The notes: a model not told the origin generated them from the sequence alone. 64,000 nucleotides of DNA from Alteromonadales bacterium alter-6D02 (GCA_002835545.1 PIZK01000029.1:1-64000), one strand, 5' to 3'. Shown: positions 45,660 through 55,114, counted from the stretch's first letter. Made by a program: numbers and translations.

Positions 45660-45675
45660 GAAATAATTTAACTGT

Positions 45676-45726
45676 TTATCAATGGTATCAATGGGGTCTA
45701 TCAATGGGGTCAGAGTCATTGATTAG
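45676..45726. repeat. REP cluster
   Basis: Two truncated ATCAATGG pieces and one full REP variant (GGGGTCAGAGTCATTGATT) between the LysR stop codon and the 3' end of the AraC-type gene. Confidence 0.85.
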
Positions 45727-45765
45727 TTAACGATAAAATATCTCTTGGTCTTACTAAATTGCTGT

Positions 45766-46519
45766 TCATAGCTGCCCCGGTGTAATGCATGCAATGGTGC
45801 GAAACTCTCGCGTCATATGAGCTTGATCGCTAAAGCCAAACTGTTGAGCGACACCTGCCAAATTGGCACCTTGACGTTGCCGCAAATAACAGATGGCTTT
45901 TTTAATTCTTAAGATACGCTGATAATGCTTAGGGGTCATGCCCAACCAGTGTTTAAACAGGCGCTCGATTTGCCGTTGACTTAATTCAAGATTGTCACTG
46001 AGTTGCCCTGGTGCGGTATCTTGTTTGATGCACGCCAGTGCTTTTTCCAAAGAATCAGGGATCACATTGGTAAAATCGAGGGTTTGCTCTGCCCACTGAT
46101 ACAAAGCGTCTACCTTTCTCTCGTTACCTTGTAGAACTTGAAGCTCAGCGTACATCTGATAGAGGTTATACAGCGTATCTTGCTCGGGTAATAACAGGGT
46201 TGGATTGTCGTAGTGCTGCCCTAAAACACCATAGCCAATGGCCGGGTTAAAACGAATGCCAGCCACTTGGGCGCCAGCTTCAAGCACGATGCGCTCTGCC
46301 TGCTTTTTTATCGGCAGCATGATGACCCCCTGCGGTAACACTTCCCCCCCCAATCCTCACGCCGCCACACAGGTTAAACATAATGCCACTGCCTGCATCA
46401 GAGTAAAGTGGCTTCGTAACCGCATCCGGTTGAGGCACAGATGCTGACCATATTCCCTGCACAAACGCAGACAGCGGCCCCGATGGATGGGACAGCTGAA
46501 AGTTAAATGCTGGCGTCAC
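45766..46519 (-). pseudogene. AraC-family regulator, frameshifted in a G8 tract
   Basis: Two overlapping frames together make one AraC protein of about 250 residues. The N-terminal part runs from GTG 46519 (PAFNFQLSHPSGPLSAFVQG ... IMFNLCGGVRIGG) and the rest continues in the other frame from GGEVLPQGVIMLPIKK to the C-terminal HTH (NLAGVAQQFGFSDQAHMTRE). The junction is a run of eight C on the plus strand (46344-46351); seven would restore the frame. It follows the AhpD-like gene by 4 nt in the same operon. It may be inactive, phase-variable or a sequencing error. Confidence 0.8.
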
Positions 46520-46523
46520 TAAT

Positions 46524-46985
46524 TTATTGCGGTTTATAACTTCCTACCTCAGGTTTAAAGGTTTTTGCCACTCGGTTCCAGCTGTTAATGGCATTAATTG
46601 CAAAAGTTAAATCGACAACAGCTTGCTCACCCAATGCCTGTATCACTTGCTGATAATATGCTTCTTCTGTTGATTTACCGCCGGTTAAATGTTCAGCCCA
46701 ACCCAGTGCAACAAGCTCTGTTTCAGAATAAAATGGCATATCACGCCACGCATTCAAGCCCATAATACGCTCCTGAGTTTCACTGTGGCTCAGCGCTTCT
46801 TTACTGTGCATGTCGATACAAAAAGCGCATTGGTTAATTTGGGACACTCTCAGTTTAACCAACTCCCAAATTGCAACTGACATTGTCGCTGACGCACTAA
46901 ATTGTTCACGTAAATAGTTTTCCTGCTCCATCAGGATCTGTATCTCTTTGGATGCCAGTTCAAAGTAGTTTGCGCGTAAAATCAT
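46524..46985 (-). CDS. AhpD-like carboxymuconolactone decarboxylase family protein
   Basis: 153 residues. The CAFCIDMHSKEA motif is the redox-active CxxC plus His of AhpD-type alkylhydroperoxidases, and LRVSQINQCAFC is typical of that subfamily. It probably reduces peroxides or acts as a small thiol reductase. The ATG is preceded by AAGGAG. The AraC gene follows within 4 nt and would be the natural regulator. Confidence 0.88.
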   Translation of the reverse strand: MILRANYFELASKEIQILMEQENYLREQFSASATMSVAIWELVKLRVSQINQCAFCIDMHSKEALSHSETQERIMGLNAWRDMPFYSETELVALGWAEHLTGGKSTEEAYYQQVIQALGEQAVVDLTFAINAINSWNRVAKTFKPEVGSYKPQ

Positions 46986-47095
46986 ATCTTATCTCCTTAG
47001 TTATTGTTAAGGCAAAGATAACCAATGGCACAACACAGATATTGAATATTTTCGACATCTGGATAATTTAAATTGGAGGGATTGATAGTTTTAGC

Positions 47096-47208
47096 GCTAT
47101 CAATGGGGTCATATCAATGGGGTCACATATCAATGGGGTCAGAGTCGTTGATTCTATCAATGGGGTCAGAGTCGTTGATTCCATTGATTGTGACCCCATT
47201 GATTGTAT
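47096..47208. repeat. REP cluster (direct and inverted)
   Basis: Two truncated ATCAATGGGGTCA pieces, then two full direct REPs (47129 and 47156), then an inverted degenerate copy (CCATTGATTGTGACCCCATT). It lies between the AhpD start and the retropepsin 3' end. Confidence 0.88.
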
Positions 47209-47272
47209 TTTAGAGACCAAATTCACTATTCCACTACAATAACTTCAGAGCGAAACAGGTCATTCATGATAA

Positions 47273-48034
47273 TTAGTCATTAATCACTGGAGGGGTAGAT
47301 CTTTGCCTTCCTAACCCTATTTTCATATTTTCAAAATCAAACATTACTGTTTCGAAGGCATCAAAAAAAGTCAATCCAAGAGAGGCATCATAGTGATGAC
47401 GTGAAAAGGCTCCCTCGTTGTATACGACCTGAAACTTAGTACGATATGCTCTGCCATCAATTGTGAACTCGGTATCTGCTATTTGGGCTTTCACTGTTAA
47501 ATGACTATGCGTACCGATAATAGTTGCTTCGTTTACTGTTTGCGGTAGGTTACTTTTCATCCTGTCAGTCAGCTTATCATAATTAATCATACTGAATGAG
47601 GCGCCAGTATCTAACAACACGCGAAAAGGCGTTTCCTCTACCATAATATCAGTGACAAGTTGCAATGGCGTTATTACTTCAATGGAGTGCCATGATTGAA
47701 TGTCTCCACAATGTTCAGGGTTAAAAAAAAGCCCATCATCTCTGAGGCAAAACTGATTAAACCTCATTAAATAGTCAAGTCCTAAAATCGGCGACGAAAA
47801 TGCGTATTGACGACTAAATGTCGCTCTTAATTGAGTTTTACCATGGCCAAATAGAGAAACATTTTCTAAAAAACCAAGTTTACTAAGAGTTGCTTTGTCA
47901 CTAATATCTGTAACCTCGATACCCATAAAATGCTTTTGGTGCTCTTTAAATTGAGAGTAAGGAAACTGACTTGTTGAGGAGCCAGTGTCGACGATAACGT
48001 CGACGAGCTGGTTAGCTACTTCTATTCGCGTCAT
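47273..48034 (-). CDS. Tandem retropepsin-like aspartic protease, possibly N-truncated
   Basis: 253 residues with two pepsin/retropepsin active-site motifs, VDTGSS (residues about 16-21) and LDTGAS (about 140-145), each followed by a hydrophobic-Gly flap partner (ILGLDYL, SLGLTFF). One chain therefore carries both halves of a retroviral-type dimer. The frame begins just 14 residues before the first motif and has no signal peptide; upstream the frame runs into a REP array and meets a stop inside it. An original signal or first strand may have been lost there. Substrate unknown. Confidence 0.7.
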   Translation of the reverse strand: MTRIEVANQLVDVIVDTGSSTSQFPYSQFKEHQKHFMGIEVTDISDKATLSKLGFLENVSLFGHGKTQLRATFSRQYAFSSPILGLDYLMRFNQFCLRDDGLFFNPEHCGDIQSWHSIEVITPLQLVTDIMVEETPFRVLLDTGASFSMINYDKLTDRMKSNLPQTVNEATIIGTHSHLTVKAQIADTEFTIDGRAYRTKFQVVYNEGAFSRHHYDASLGLTFFDAFETVMFDFENMKIGLGRQRSTPPVIND

Positions 48035-48051
48035 TAAAGTTTCTGTATAAG

Positions 48052-48305
48052 TATCAATGGGGTCATATCAATGGGGTCATATCAATGGGGTCAGAGTCGT
48101 TGATTCCATATCAATGGGGTCAGAGTCGTTGATTCTAAAATCTAGCATAGTTGGGTGTCTAACGAGCATAGGCAGCCGAATAATTAAGAAGCTAACAACG
48201 TCACGGTGTCATTTAGATAGTGCATAACAAGCCTCGATTGGCGAGGCTTTCAATATGCGAGCATAGATATCAACGACTCTTATCAACGACTCTGACCCCA
48301 TTGAT
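48052..48305. repeat. REP-bounded composite unit A
   Basis: Left side: tandem REPs in direct orientation (48081, 48110). Then the core: GTTGGGTGTCTAACGAGC, GAATAATTAAGAAGCTAAC, CACGGTGTCATTTAGATAGT and the AAGCCTCG / CGAGGCTT hairpin (about 48228-48249). Right side: REP in inverted orientation (48279-48304). The same layout recurs at 52.45, 58.19 and 59.04 kb. Confidence 0.88.
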
Positions 48306-48384
48306 TGACTTTAGATTCAGTTGGCTCAGTCATTAATGTGCCAGCGACTGAGAATGACATTGTTGATGCATCAAAATACATATA

Positions 48385-48454
48385 ACAGCCTATAAGTTGT
48401 TATTCTAAAATACAGCTTATATACTGTATTTAACAAATACAGCCTATACCTTGT
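48385..48454. promoter_or_regulatory. Three evenly spaced hipBA operators
   Basis: Related palindromic sites lie at 48385-48400 (ACAGCCTATAAGTTGT), 48411-48428 (TACAGCTTATATACTGTA) and 48438-48454 (TACAGCCTATACCTTGT). Their centres are about 27 bp apart and the last ends 14 bp before hipB. They are the likely autorepressor sites of the HipB protein. Confidence 0.65.
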
Positions 48455-48468
48455 TTTTTGGTGACAAC

Positions 48469-48762
48469 ATGAATTATACAATTAATACCTTAGACCAGCT
48501 TAAACCTATCTTAATAGGGTTTCGTAAGTCACATGGCTTATCACAAAAAGCACTTGCAGAAAAACTTGGTATAAGCCAACAAAGTTATCAAGCATTAGAA
48601 AGTGCGCCGCAAAAAGTAACGCTAGAACGTTTATATAAAGTACTAAACGTTTTGAGTGTTAAATTACAATTTGTCGATAATAAAGAAATAGGTAATGAAA
48701 ATACTAACGACAATTTAAGAGATAAACCCCACCCTCAAAATGACCTGCAGGATGAGTGGTAA
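48469..48762 (+). CDS. hipB: HipB-like antitoxin / Xre repressor
   Basis: 97 residues. The Cro/CI-type HTH reads HGLSQKALAEKLGISQQSYQ, followed by VTLERLYKVLNVLSVKLQF and a flexible polar tail. Start at ATG 48469, after GGTG. Its stop codon overlaps the first base of hipA (TAATG), the usual hipBA coupling. It should bind and neutralise HipA and repress the operon through the three upstream sites. Confidence 0.87.
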   Translation: MNYTINTLDQLKPILIGFRKSHGLSQKALAEKLGISQQSYQALESAPQKVTLERLYKVLNVLSVKLQFVDNKEIGNENTNDNLRDKPHPQNDLQDEW

Positions 48763-50087
48763 TGGCTCAACGCAAACTCAATTCGTTAGCGCTATGGATG
48801 AACGGTGAGTTAGTAGGTCATTGGCGCGTAAAATCCGGCGTGGATGAATTACAGTATGCCGATGAATGGTTAACTAATCCGCGTGGTCGCCCTTTGTCTT
48901 TATCGCTACCATTCACCCCTGGTAATCAGATTATTAAAGGGGAAAAGGTTTCATATTACTTCGATAACCTACTACCAGATAGCCGAGATATTCGCGAACG
49001 CTTAGCAAAAAGGTTTAATACTGGCAGTGTTAAAGTTTTTGACTTGCTTGTTGAGCTTGGTCGAGACTGCGTTGGCGCAATTCAATTACTCCCCGAAGGC
49101 CATCAACCCAAAAATATTAAACAGATTCAGTATAAGCCGTTAGATGAATCAAAAATTGCAGAAAAACTCACGAACGTTGTCAACCTCTCCCCCTTAGCTC
49201 AATTAGACAGCGATAATGAATTACGCATATCACTGGCTGGTGCACAAGAGAAAACGGCATTACTTTGGCATAACAATCAATGGTGTGAGCCATTGGGTGA
49301 AACACCAACCACGCACATTTTCAAGTTGCCAATGGGGTTAGTCGGAAATATGAAAGCGGATATGCAATCATCGGTTGAAAACGAGTGGCTTTGCTCAAAA
49401 ATAATGCCCGAGTTTGGTATTCCAATTGCTCATTGTGATATTGGTATTTTTGAAGGAACGAAAGCATTGATTGTGGAACGGTTTGATCGCAAATTATCAG
49501 CTGATGATTCATGGATAATTCGTTTACCACAAGAAGATTTTTGCCAAGCTAAAGGTGTCTCATCACTGCTTAAATACCAAAGTGATGGTGGCATCAACAT
49601 TGATGACTGCATTAAACTATTATCAAATAGTAATAACGCTAAGATTGATAAGCAGAACTTTTTTAAAGCTCAAATTATATTCTTCTTGTTAGCTGCAACA
49701 GATGGTCACACCAAAAACTTTAGCATTACGCACTTACCAAACAATCAATACAAATTAACACCTCTTTATGATGTATTATCGATACACCCATTGATTGGTA
49801 ACAAAGCAAACCAAATAGCTAAACAAAAAGTTAAAATGGCGATGGCCATCCGAGGCAGTAAAAACTATTACCACTTAGATAAAATACAGTATCGGCATTT
49901 TATTAAACAAGGAACAAGCGCCGGGTTCACAGAGCAAGAAGTTGTGGAGATGATTAACACTGTAGTAAACCAAGTAGACTTAGTTATCGAGAATGTTAGT
50001 AAACTCTTACCACCTGACTTCCCCAAGTCGCTATTTAATAAAATAACTACAGGCATGAAGTCTCAAGCAAAAAAGCTAGATATTTAA
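48762..50087 (+). CDS. hipA: HipA-family Ser/Thr kinase toxin
   Basis: 441 residues. Recognisable blocks: N-terminal couple-HipA domain (PLSLSLPFTPGNQ), LSPLAQL, ISLAGAQEKTALL (P-loop-like), IVERFDR, the catalytic ATDGHTKNFSI and metal-binding LYDVLS. E. coli HipA phosphorylates glutamyl-tRNA synthetase and induces dormancy; the target here is not known. All kinase motifs are intact, so the toxin is probably active. The start at 48762 gives the 1-nt overlap with hipB; a GTG at 48756 is possible. REP clusters lie on both sides of the operon. Confidence 0.9.
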   Translation: MAQRKLNSLALWMNGELVGHWRVKSGVDELQYADEWLTNPRGRPLSLSLPFTPGNQIIKGEKVSYYFDNLLPDSRDIRERLAKRFNTGSVKVFDLLVELGRDCVGAIQLLPEGHQPKNIKQIQYKPLDESKIAEKLTNVVNLSPLAQLDSDNELRISLAGAQEKTALLWHNNQWCEPLGETPTTHIFKLPMGLVGNMKADMQSSVENEWLCSKIMPEFGIPIAHCDIGIFEGTKALIVERFDRKLSADDSWIIRLPQEDFCQAKGVSSLLKYQSDGGINIDDCIKLLSNSNNAKIDKQNFFKAQIIFFLLAATDGHTKNFSITHLPNNQYKLTPLYDVLSIHPLIGNKANQIAKQKVKMAMAIRGSKNYYHLDKIQYRHFIKQGTSAGFTEQEVVEMINTVVNQVDLVIENVSKLLPPDFPKSLFNKITTGMKSQAKKLDI

Positions 50088-50110
50088 TTTCAGCCACTGG
50101 TCCCTACCCT

Positions 50111-50127
50111 CATATCAACGGGGTCAG
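50111..50127. repeat. Truncated REP between hipA and ppiC
   Basis: ATATCAACGGGGTCAGG, a degenerate head of the REP family, 24 bp after hipA. Confidence 0.55.
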
Positions 50128-50207
50128 GCAACCACCATCAACAAAGCCTAGTACAGAGCAAACCAAGCCCTAGGCTTTTTAAAATTTTACTGCTATTTGA
50201 GGTTATT

Positions 50208-50486
50208 ATGGCAAGAACAGCATCAGCACTACATATTTTGGTAAAACACAAAGAGCAAGCACAAGACATCTTAGCGCAACTGAAAAAGGGAGTTAAATTT
50301 CAAACTCTTGCCAAAAAGCACTCCAACTGCCCATCGGGCAAAAAAGGCGGTAGCTTAGGGGAGTTTAAACAAGGTGCAATGGTGCCGGCGTTTGATAAGG
50401 TCTGTTTTACTGGCGAGCTCCTAAAACCCACCTTAGTAAAAACTAAGCACGGATGGCATATCGTCAAAGTGCTTTACCGCACCTAA
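50208..50486 (+). CDS. ppiC: Parvulin-type peptidyl-prolyl isomerase
   Basis: 92 residues, the same size as E. coli PpiC. It consists of a single rotamase domain: [36 protein letters not shown] and [15 protein letters not shown]. Cytoplasmic (no signal). It catalyses proline cis/trans isomerisation in protein folding. Monocistronic, with REP arrays on both sides. Confidence 0.93.
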   Translation: MARTASALHILVKHKEQAQDILAQLKKGVKFQTLAKKHSNCPSGKKGGSLGEFKQGAMVPAFDKVCFTGELLKPTLVKTKHGWHIVKVLYRT

Positions 50487-50548
50487 ACTCAATGACTCAC
50501 CCTGCACTAGCGACATCATATTACTAACAATAGAGTGTTTTAAGTGTA

Positions 50549-50600
50549 TCAATGGGGTCATATCAATGGGGTCATATCAATGGGGTCAGAGTCGTTGATT
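50549..50600. repeat. REP cluster at the 3' side of the RAYT gene
   Basis: Two truncated copies and one full direct REP (50576-50600) ending 1 nt before the RAYT stop codon. Confidence 0.88.
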
Positions 50601-50601
50601 C

Positions 50602-51315
50602 TTACTTCAAACGCTTTTCTGTAAACACCACTGATTTTCTGTCTCCGCCCTTGGGTAGTGGAGATGCTCGCCGACCTGAAAGTACTTCAACTTGTTGTTT
50701 AAATTTTTCACTTCCTAGAACCCACATTTTATCTGTCGCCGATTTTATTTCCTCTAACGTTATGGCTGGGATTTCATCGGTAAATAGTATGCGATATCGC
50801 TCTTGCCGTATTATAGGTGTTGACCCTAGGTCATGGTATAGCGCATGTTCAGTAATCAAATCGATATTCTTTCCTGCTCCGTTATGTTGATAACTTGACC
50901 AAGTATACTCAACGGGATGCTCGACCATTCCGGCTCTAACAGGGTTTAACTCGATATAGCGACTCACCACTAAAAAATAGTTATCACTATCAACTAGCGT
51001 TGACTTGTATCGACCTTCCCAAAGAGTCCCGGTACGTTTGTATGCTTGATTGAAATATCGAACATAATAGCGGCCTAGTGATTGCATTAACTGACTCACG
51101 CCTTTCCCTGTGCTTGGCGTTACCAACAAGTGCACATGGTTAGTCATTAAAACATACGCGTGCACTTTGACTTCATGCAACTTGGCATAATGTTTTAGCT
51201 TGTCTAAATACACAACATAGTCATCGGCTTCAACAAACGTCACCTGTCGATTGTTGCCGCGCTGCACAACATGCTGTGGGATATTTGGGAGATTTAACCT
51301 CGGGAGTCTGGCCAT
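50602..51315 (-). mobile_element. REP-associated tyrosine transposase (RAYT, Y1/HUH family)
   Basis: 237 residues, IS200/Y1-type (COG1943). The HUH motif is NHVHLLV (His60, His62); the catalytic tyrosine lies in the DNYFLVVSRYIELNPVRAG helix; the N-terminus MARLPRLNLPNIPQHVVQRG is typical of RAYTs; the tail is basic (SGRRASPLPKGG). RAYTs cut and join single-stranded REP DNA and are domesticated relatives of IS200/IS605 transposases. The gene is intact and flanked by inverted copies of the local REP (50576-50600 and 51383-51406), so it is the obvious driver of the repeat family. Confidence 0.93.
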
Positions 51316-51382
51316 AACCTAAACTAGTCCATTAGTTTATCGTTATTTAACTATAGACTACTAAATCCTATCAAGATAACGA

Positions 51383-51406
51383 AATCAACGACTCTGACCC
51401 CATTGA
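51383..51406. repeat. Inverted REP at the 5' side of the RAYT gene
   Basis: AATCAACGACTCTGACCCCA followed by TTGA, the reverse complement of the copy at 50576-50600, 67 bp upstream of the RAYT start. Confidence 0.88.
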
Positions 51407-51426
51407 CCGTTAGTTACAAGCTAACT

Positions 51427-52362
51427 CTAAAGATACAACTCCATCTGCACATTACAGCGCTCATAAGGCGATGCAGGCCCATCGATATGTTTAAAGCCCA
51501 ATTTAACATAGAGATCAACCGCATGAACCAAGATATCATTGCTCTCTAAATAGAGTCGTTTAGCTCCTAACTGACGTGCTTTCTCTATAATCTTTTGCCC
51601 TAAGACTAAACCAATGCCTTTGCCACGTGCTGAAGGTGACACCGCCATTTTGGCCAGCTCCCACGTATTCCTATCGTACTTAATTAACGCACAACACCCC
51701 ACGGCTTCACCGTTATAGAGCGCGATAAGGATGTGACCAGACTGCTCTGTAATATATTGCTCGGGATTATCCAGCGCTTGATAATCTGGCGTTTCAAGCT
51801 CCCAATATTGGCTGATCCACTCCACATTCATTTGTTTAAAAGCCGCTTGATACTTAGGTTCATAATCAACAATACGAATTGCGTTTTCGCTTGGCTGCTC
51901 ATCAACTCTCGAACTCAACGGGTGATACTTCAAGTGTTGTTGCGTCACGTTTAACGCCTGCCACAAGTCGATCCCAGCTTCTTGATTGAGTCGCTGCATC
52001 GCTAAATCCACAGCGGCACATTGCTTTTCCATGGCTGGAATCATGTGCTTGGCTCGCTCATTTAATGATATCAGCGTAATACGAGAGTCATCGCTCGACT
52101 TAAAACTCTCAATTAAGTCAGCCTTTTTCATTTCCTTAATAATTTTACTTACCGAAACATGCGAATGTTTAATCTCTTTCGCAATATTAACGACCGAATT
52201 AGCCCCTTTAGACGCCAAGACATAAAACACCGGAAACCATTTAGGCTCAATATCGAAATTAAACTGCTGATAAATATTTTCAGCATCTTGAGATACCTGC
52301 GCTGCTAAATTCCTTAGCGCTGTACCTAAAGCAACATGACCTAATTCATTATATGATTTCAT
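51427..52362 (-). CDS. MarR-GNAT fusion (regulator/acetyltransferase)
   Basis: About 311 residues. Residues about 1-150 form a MarR winged-helix domain (SVVNIAKEIKHSHVSVSKII); about 160-311 form a GNAT acetyltransferase with the acetyl-CoA loop SARGKGIGLVLG and the YVKLGFKHI strand. Such fusions occur in many bacteria, with the acetylation substrate unknown. Start at 52362 from the conserved MKSYNELG; the open frame extends another 10 codons. REP units lie on both sides. Confidence 0.85.
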   Translation of the reverse strand: MKSYNELGHVALGTALRNLAAQVSQDAENIYQQFNFDIEPKWFPVFYVLASKGANSVVNIAKEIKHSHVSVSKIIKEMKKADLIESFKSSDDSRITLISLNERAKHMIPAMEKQCAAVDLAMQRLNQEAGIDLWQALNVTQQHLKYHPLSSRVDEQPSENAIRIVDYEPKYQAAFKQMNVEWISQYWELETPDYQALDNPEQYITEQSGHILIALYNGEAVGCCALIKYDRNTWELAKMAVSPSARGKGIGLVLGQKIIEKARQLGAKRLYLESNDILVHAVDLYVKLGFKHIDGPASPYERCNVQMELYL

Positions 52363-52453
52363 AAAAAACAAACTCCGTAACCAGTTACACATAACTTATC
52401 AAAATCGCTTAAATTTTGTCAATAAGGTTTTATCTATAGATGGAGAGGGAAAG

Positions 52454-52672
52454 TATCAATGGGGTCAGAGTCGTTGATTCCTAAACGACTCTGACCCCAT
52501 TGATTGGTTGATTCTAAAATGTCGCGTAGTTGGGTGTCTGACTAGCAAAGGCAGCCGTATAATTAAGAAGTTAAAACGCCACGGTGTCACTTAGATAGTG
52601 CATAACAAGCCTTGATTGGCGAGGCTTTCAATATGCAAGCATAGATATCAACGACTCTGACCCCATTGATTA
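52454..52672. repeat. REP-bounded composite unit B
   Basis: Direct REP (52455-52479) immediately followed by an inverted one (52484-52505), then the core with GTTGGGTGTCTGACTAGC, AATTAAGAAGTTAAAACG and the AAGCCTTG / CGAGGCTT hairpin, and an inverted REP (52647-52671). Its last bases overlap the stop codon of the LysR gene at 52670-52672. Confidence 0.88.
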
Positions 52673-53554
52673 AGAGCGAATATACTCGATAAATGCACTC
52701 AGGGCTGGGTTTGACATTCTGTTTTCAGGGTAGACTAGCGATACATCAAGAGGTTTAGTATTAAAGTCTTGTAAAATTGGAACTAATTTTCCTGAGTCCA
52801 AATAATCGCGCATCATAAAACTAGGCAACCGAGCAACCCCATGGCCTTGTGCAGCAAAAAACGCGACTGCCTCTCCCTTATCAACTTCCAATTCACCAGA
52901 AACCGCCACCGTTTTTTCACTATTATTTTCAATATAACGCCAACGCCATGGCTTACGATTAGAGACTTCAATAATACATTTATGGTTAGGTAATTCTTCA
53001 GGGTGCTTTGCTATGCCGTATTTTTCAATATAATCGGGGCTTGCAACCGTTAAATTTTCAACTTTTGAAAAGGTCTGAACAATAAGATTAGAGTCTTCTA
53101 ACCTGCCAATGCGAATCGCTACATCAACTCCCTCTTCAACCAAATTAACTTGCTTGTTTTGCTGATGCCAAGATACCTGAATGTTTGGATATAGGCACAT
53201 AAAATCACTAATTTTTTGATCAATACCTAACCCTTGGGCATTCTCAGGACTGGTAATTTTTAGCTTACCTGAAATAGTTGACTTACGGTGATTAAGTCCC
53301 ATTTTAAGACTATCTAATTGCGCTAAGATGTCTTTAAACTCAACAATAAAACGCTCCCCTTCAGCCGTTAAGTGCATTGAGCGTGTATTACGATGAAGCA
53401 TTTTACAATCGTAATATGACTCTAAATCCGCAACATTTTTACTAATCGCAGACGTTGCCAAATTTAACTTTTCTGATGCCCCACTAAAGCTTTTTTCCTC
53501 AACGACAGCAATGAATATTCGAATCGTTTTAACTAAATCTATCTTTCTTTGCAA
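52670..53554 (-). CDS. LysR-family regulator
   Basis: 294 residues. The HTH reads TIRIFIAVVEEKSFSGASEK then LATSAISKNVADLESYYDCK; the effector domain follows, with EEGVDVAIRIGRLEDSNLIV, the CrgA/AphB-like pattern. Start is TTG with AAAGG upstream; no in-frame ATG precedes it because of a stop. The stop codon lies inside a REP unit. It is divergent from the secreted MBL hydrolase gene (95-bp gap) and probably regulates it. Confidence 0.88.
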   Translation of the reverse strand: MQRKIDLVKTIRIFIAVVEEKSFSGASEKLNLATSAISKNVADLESYYDCKMLHRNTRSMHLTAEGERFIVEFKDILAQLDSLKMGLNHRKSTISGKLKITSPENAQGLGIDQKISDFMCLYPNIQVSWHQQNKQVNLVEEGVDVAIRIGRLEDSNLIVQTFSKVENLTVASPDYIEKYGIAKHPEELPNHKCIIEVSNRKPWRWRYIENNSEKTVAVSGELEVDKGEAVAFFAAQGHGVARLPSFMMRDYLDSGKLVPILQDFNTKPLDVSLVYPENRMSNPALSAFIEYIRS

Positions 53555-53649
53555 CAGAAATGTCCTTTCTCATTTTTGATATGTTTTAAATGTCCTAATA
53601 ACGATAACCTTTTTAAACACTTATACCTTGCAATACAATAGGAACATCA

Positions 53650-55071
53650 ATGAAGTTGTCATCTACCATTCCTCTCGCTTATTTACTACTTTGCTTACCT
53701 TTATCAGTAGCGGCTGAAGTGCGTTCAGATACTGTGTTGATCACAGATCTAAAAAAACACTACGCGTTCACCAAACAGCTTCAAAAATTATCAGTGACCT
53801 ATACTAAGCAACGAGAAACGGTATTTCAAAGTAATAAATTAGATCAACCTTTCACGATTAATAGCAACTATGAAAAGTTGTTTGATTTAAGCAAAGGGCA
53901 ATTTTACTATCATCAAGTTCATCATTATCCAGGCAACTATATATTTAATGACATCATTGTTCATCAAGAAGGTAAATCTATCCTTTACGATGTAAATGGT
54001 TTCACCAAGGGTAAACAACTCCAATACCTAGATTACAACCAAGCGGACTTTCATCAAGACTTAGCTGAAGATATTGATATTTTTTCAGCACATACTTTTT
54101 TAAGTGATGCAGATTCAAAAAATACGACAATCAAGCGAAGTGATACTTGGGCAGAGCTAACGAAGAGTAACGCCGAAGAGGAGCAGCTAACCTATAGATT
54201 TAATTTACAACCGATACAGCTTGTTTCTGTCATGCAGCACCAATCAAAGAAAAAGACAGAGTATACTAATCCAGTGCAAAAAATGGGGCTAACTTATGCC
54301 AGCAAGGTCCGCCGTTTCACCAAAGGCGAACTAAAAAGTACCGTGAACATCACCAACATAAAAGAAATCCCTCATATTAAACAGACGATGTTAGCTATTC
54401 CACAAGGCTATGGACCATTTGTAGACACTAAAAGAAAACCACTCGAATGGGTTAAACTTGCCAATGATTTATACCTCATTAACCATGTAGCAGGTAATCG
54501 CCATGTATTAGTAAAAATGGATAGCAAGGGATTAACACTCTTTGGTGCACCGGCCTCAAGTAAAGTATCTGAGCAAGTTCAGCTGCTAATCAATAACAAC
54601 TTACCCATGAAAAAAATCCATTCAGTATATATTACCCATGGTCACAGTGATCATATGGGGGGTGTTGGCTATTTTGCCGAGCAAGGTATTACTGTTCTTG
54701 CTGACAAATATAGTATTAGAGCACTAAAGGCCTTTCCTCGCTTTAAAAAAACAGCAACAAATTGGAACTACTCAACTCTGAAACATAAACAAACAGTAAA
54801 TGGCGTAACGTTTTACCTGCCTAAAAACTCACATAGTGATGGACAAAGCTTTGCTTATTTTCCAATGTCAGAAATTATCTATCAGGGAGACTTTTTAGAA
54901 ATACCATTTGATAACAGCTTGCCAACTCACATGGCCGATGTTGAAAAAGAGTTCATCGAATTTCTCTATAGTGAAAAAATCGCTTACAAACGCATTGTTG
55001 GCCACCATAGAAACAACAATATGACACCTGAAGTTGTCAACGCGTATTACAAGGCTCACCATCCAAACTAA
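53650..55071 (+). CDS. Secreted MBL-fold hydrolase with N-terminal extension
   Basis: 473 residues. Signal peptide (CLPLSVAA). Residues about 25-260 form a beta-rich domain I do not recognise; about 270-473 form a metallo-beta-lactamase fold with THGHSDHMGG and later KNSHSDGQSF, IYQGDFLE and VGHHRNNN, giving a full two-metal site. The second half recalls periplasmic quinoprotein-relay-like or SoxH-like hydrolases; substrate unknown. Divergent from a LysR gene. Confidence 0.8.
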   Translation: MKLSSTIPLAYLLLCLPLSVAAEVRSDTVLITDLKKHYAFTKQLQKLSVTYTKQRETVFQSNKLDQPFTINSNYEKLFDLSKGQFYYHQVHHYPGNYIFNDIIVHQEGKSILYDVNGFTKGKQLQYLDYNQADFHQDLAEDIDIFSAHTFLSDADSKNTTIKRSDTWAELTKSNAEEEQLTYRFNLQPIQLVSVMQHQSKKKTEYTNPVQKMGLTYASKVRRFTKGELKSTVNITNIKEIPHIKQTMLAIPQGYGPFVDTKRKPLEWVKLANDLYLINHVAGNRHVLVKMDSKGLTLFGAPASSKVSEQVQLLINNNLPMKKIHSVYITHGHSDHMGGVGYFAEQGITVLADKYSIRALKAFPRFKKTATNWNYSTLKHKQTVNGVTFYLPKNSHSDGQSFAYFPMSEIIYQGDFLEIPFDNSLPTHMADVEKEFIEFLYSEKIAYKRIVGHHRNNNMTPEVVNAYYKAHHPN

Positions 55072-55114
55072 ATGAGTTATCTAATCAAAGTTAATGATTA
55101 ATGCTATGTGTTAA

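Noticed and set aside
48140-48260. Repeat core as an integron attC site (GTTGGGT and GTCTAAC resemble core and inverse core)
   Set aside because: The two boxes are adjacent and in the wrong order, there is no integrase gene, and the units are bounded by REPs, not arranged as cassettes.
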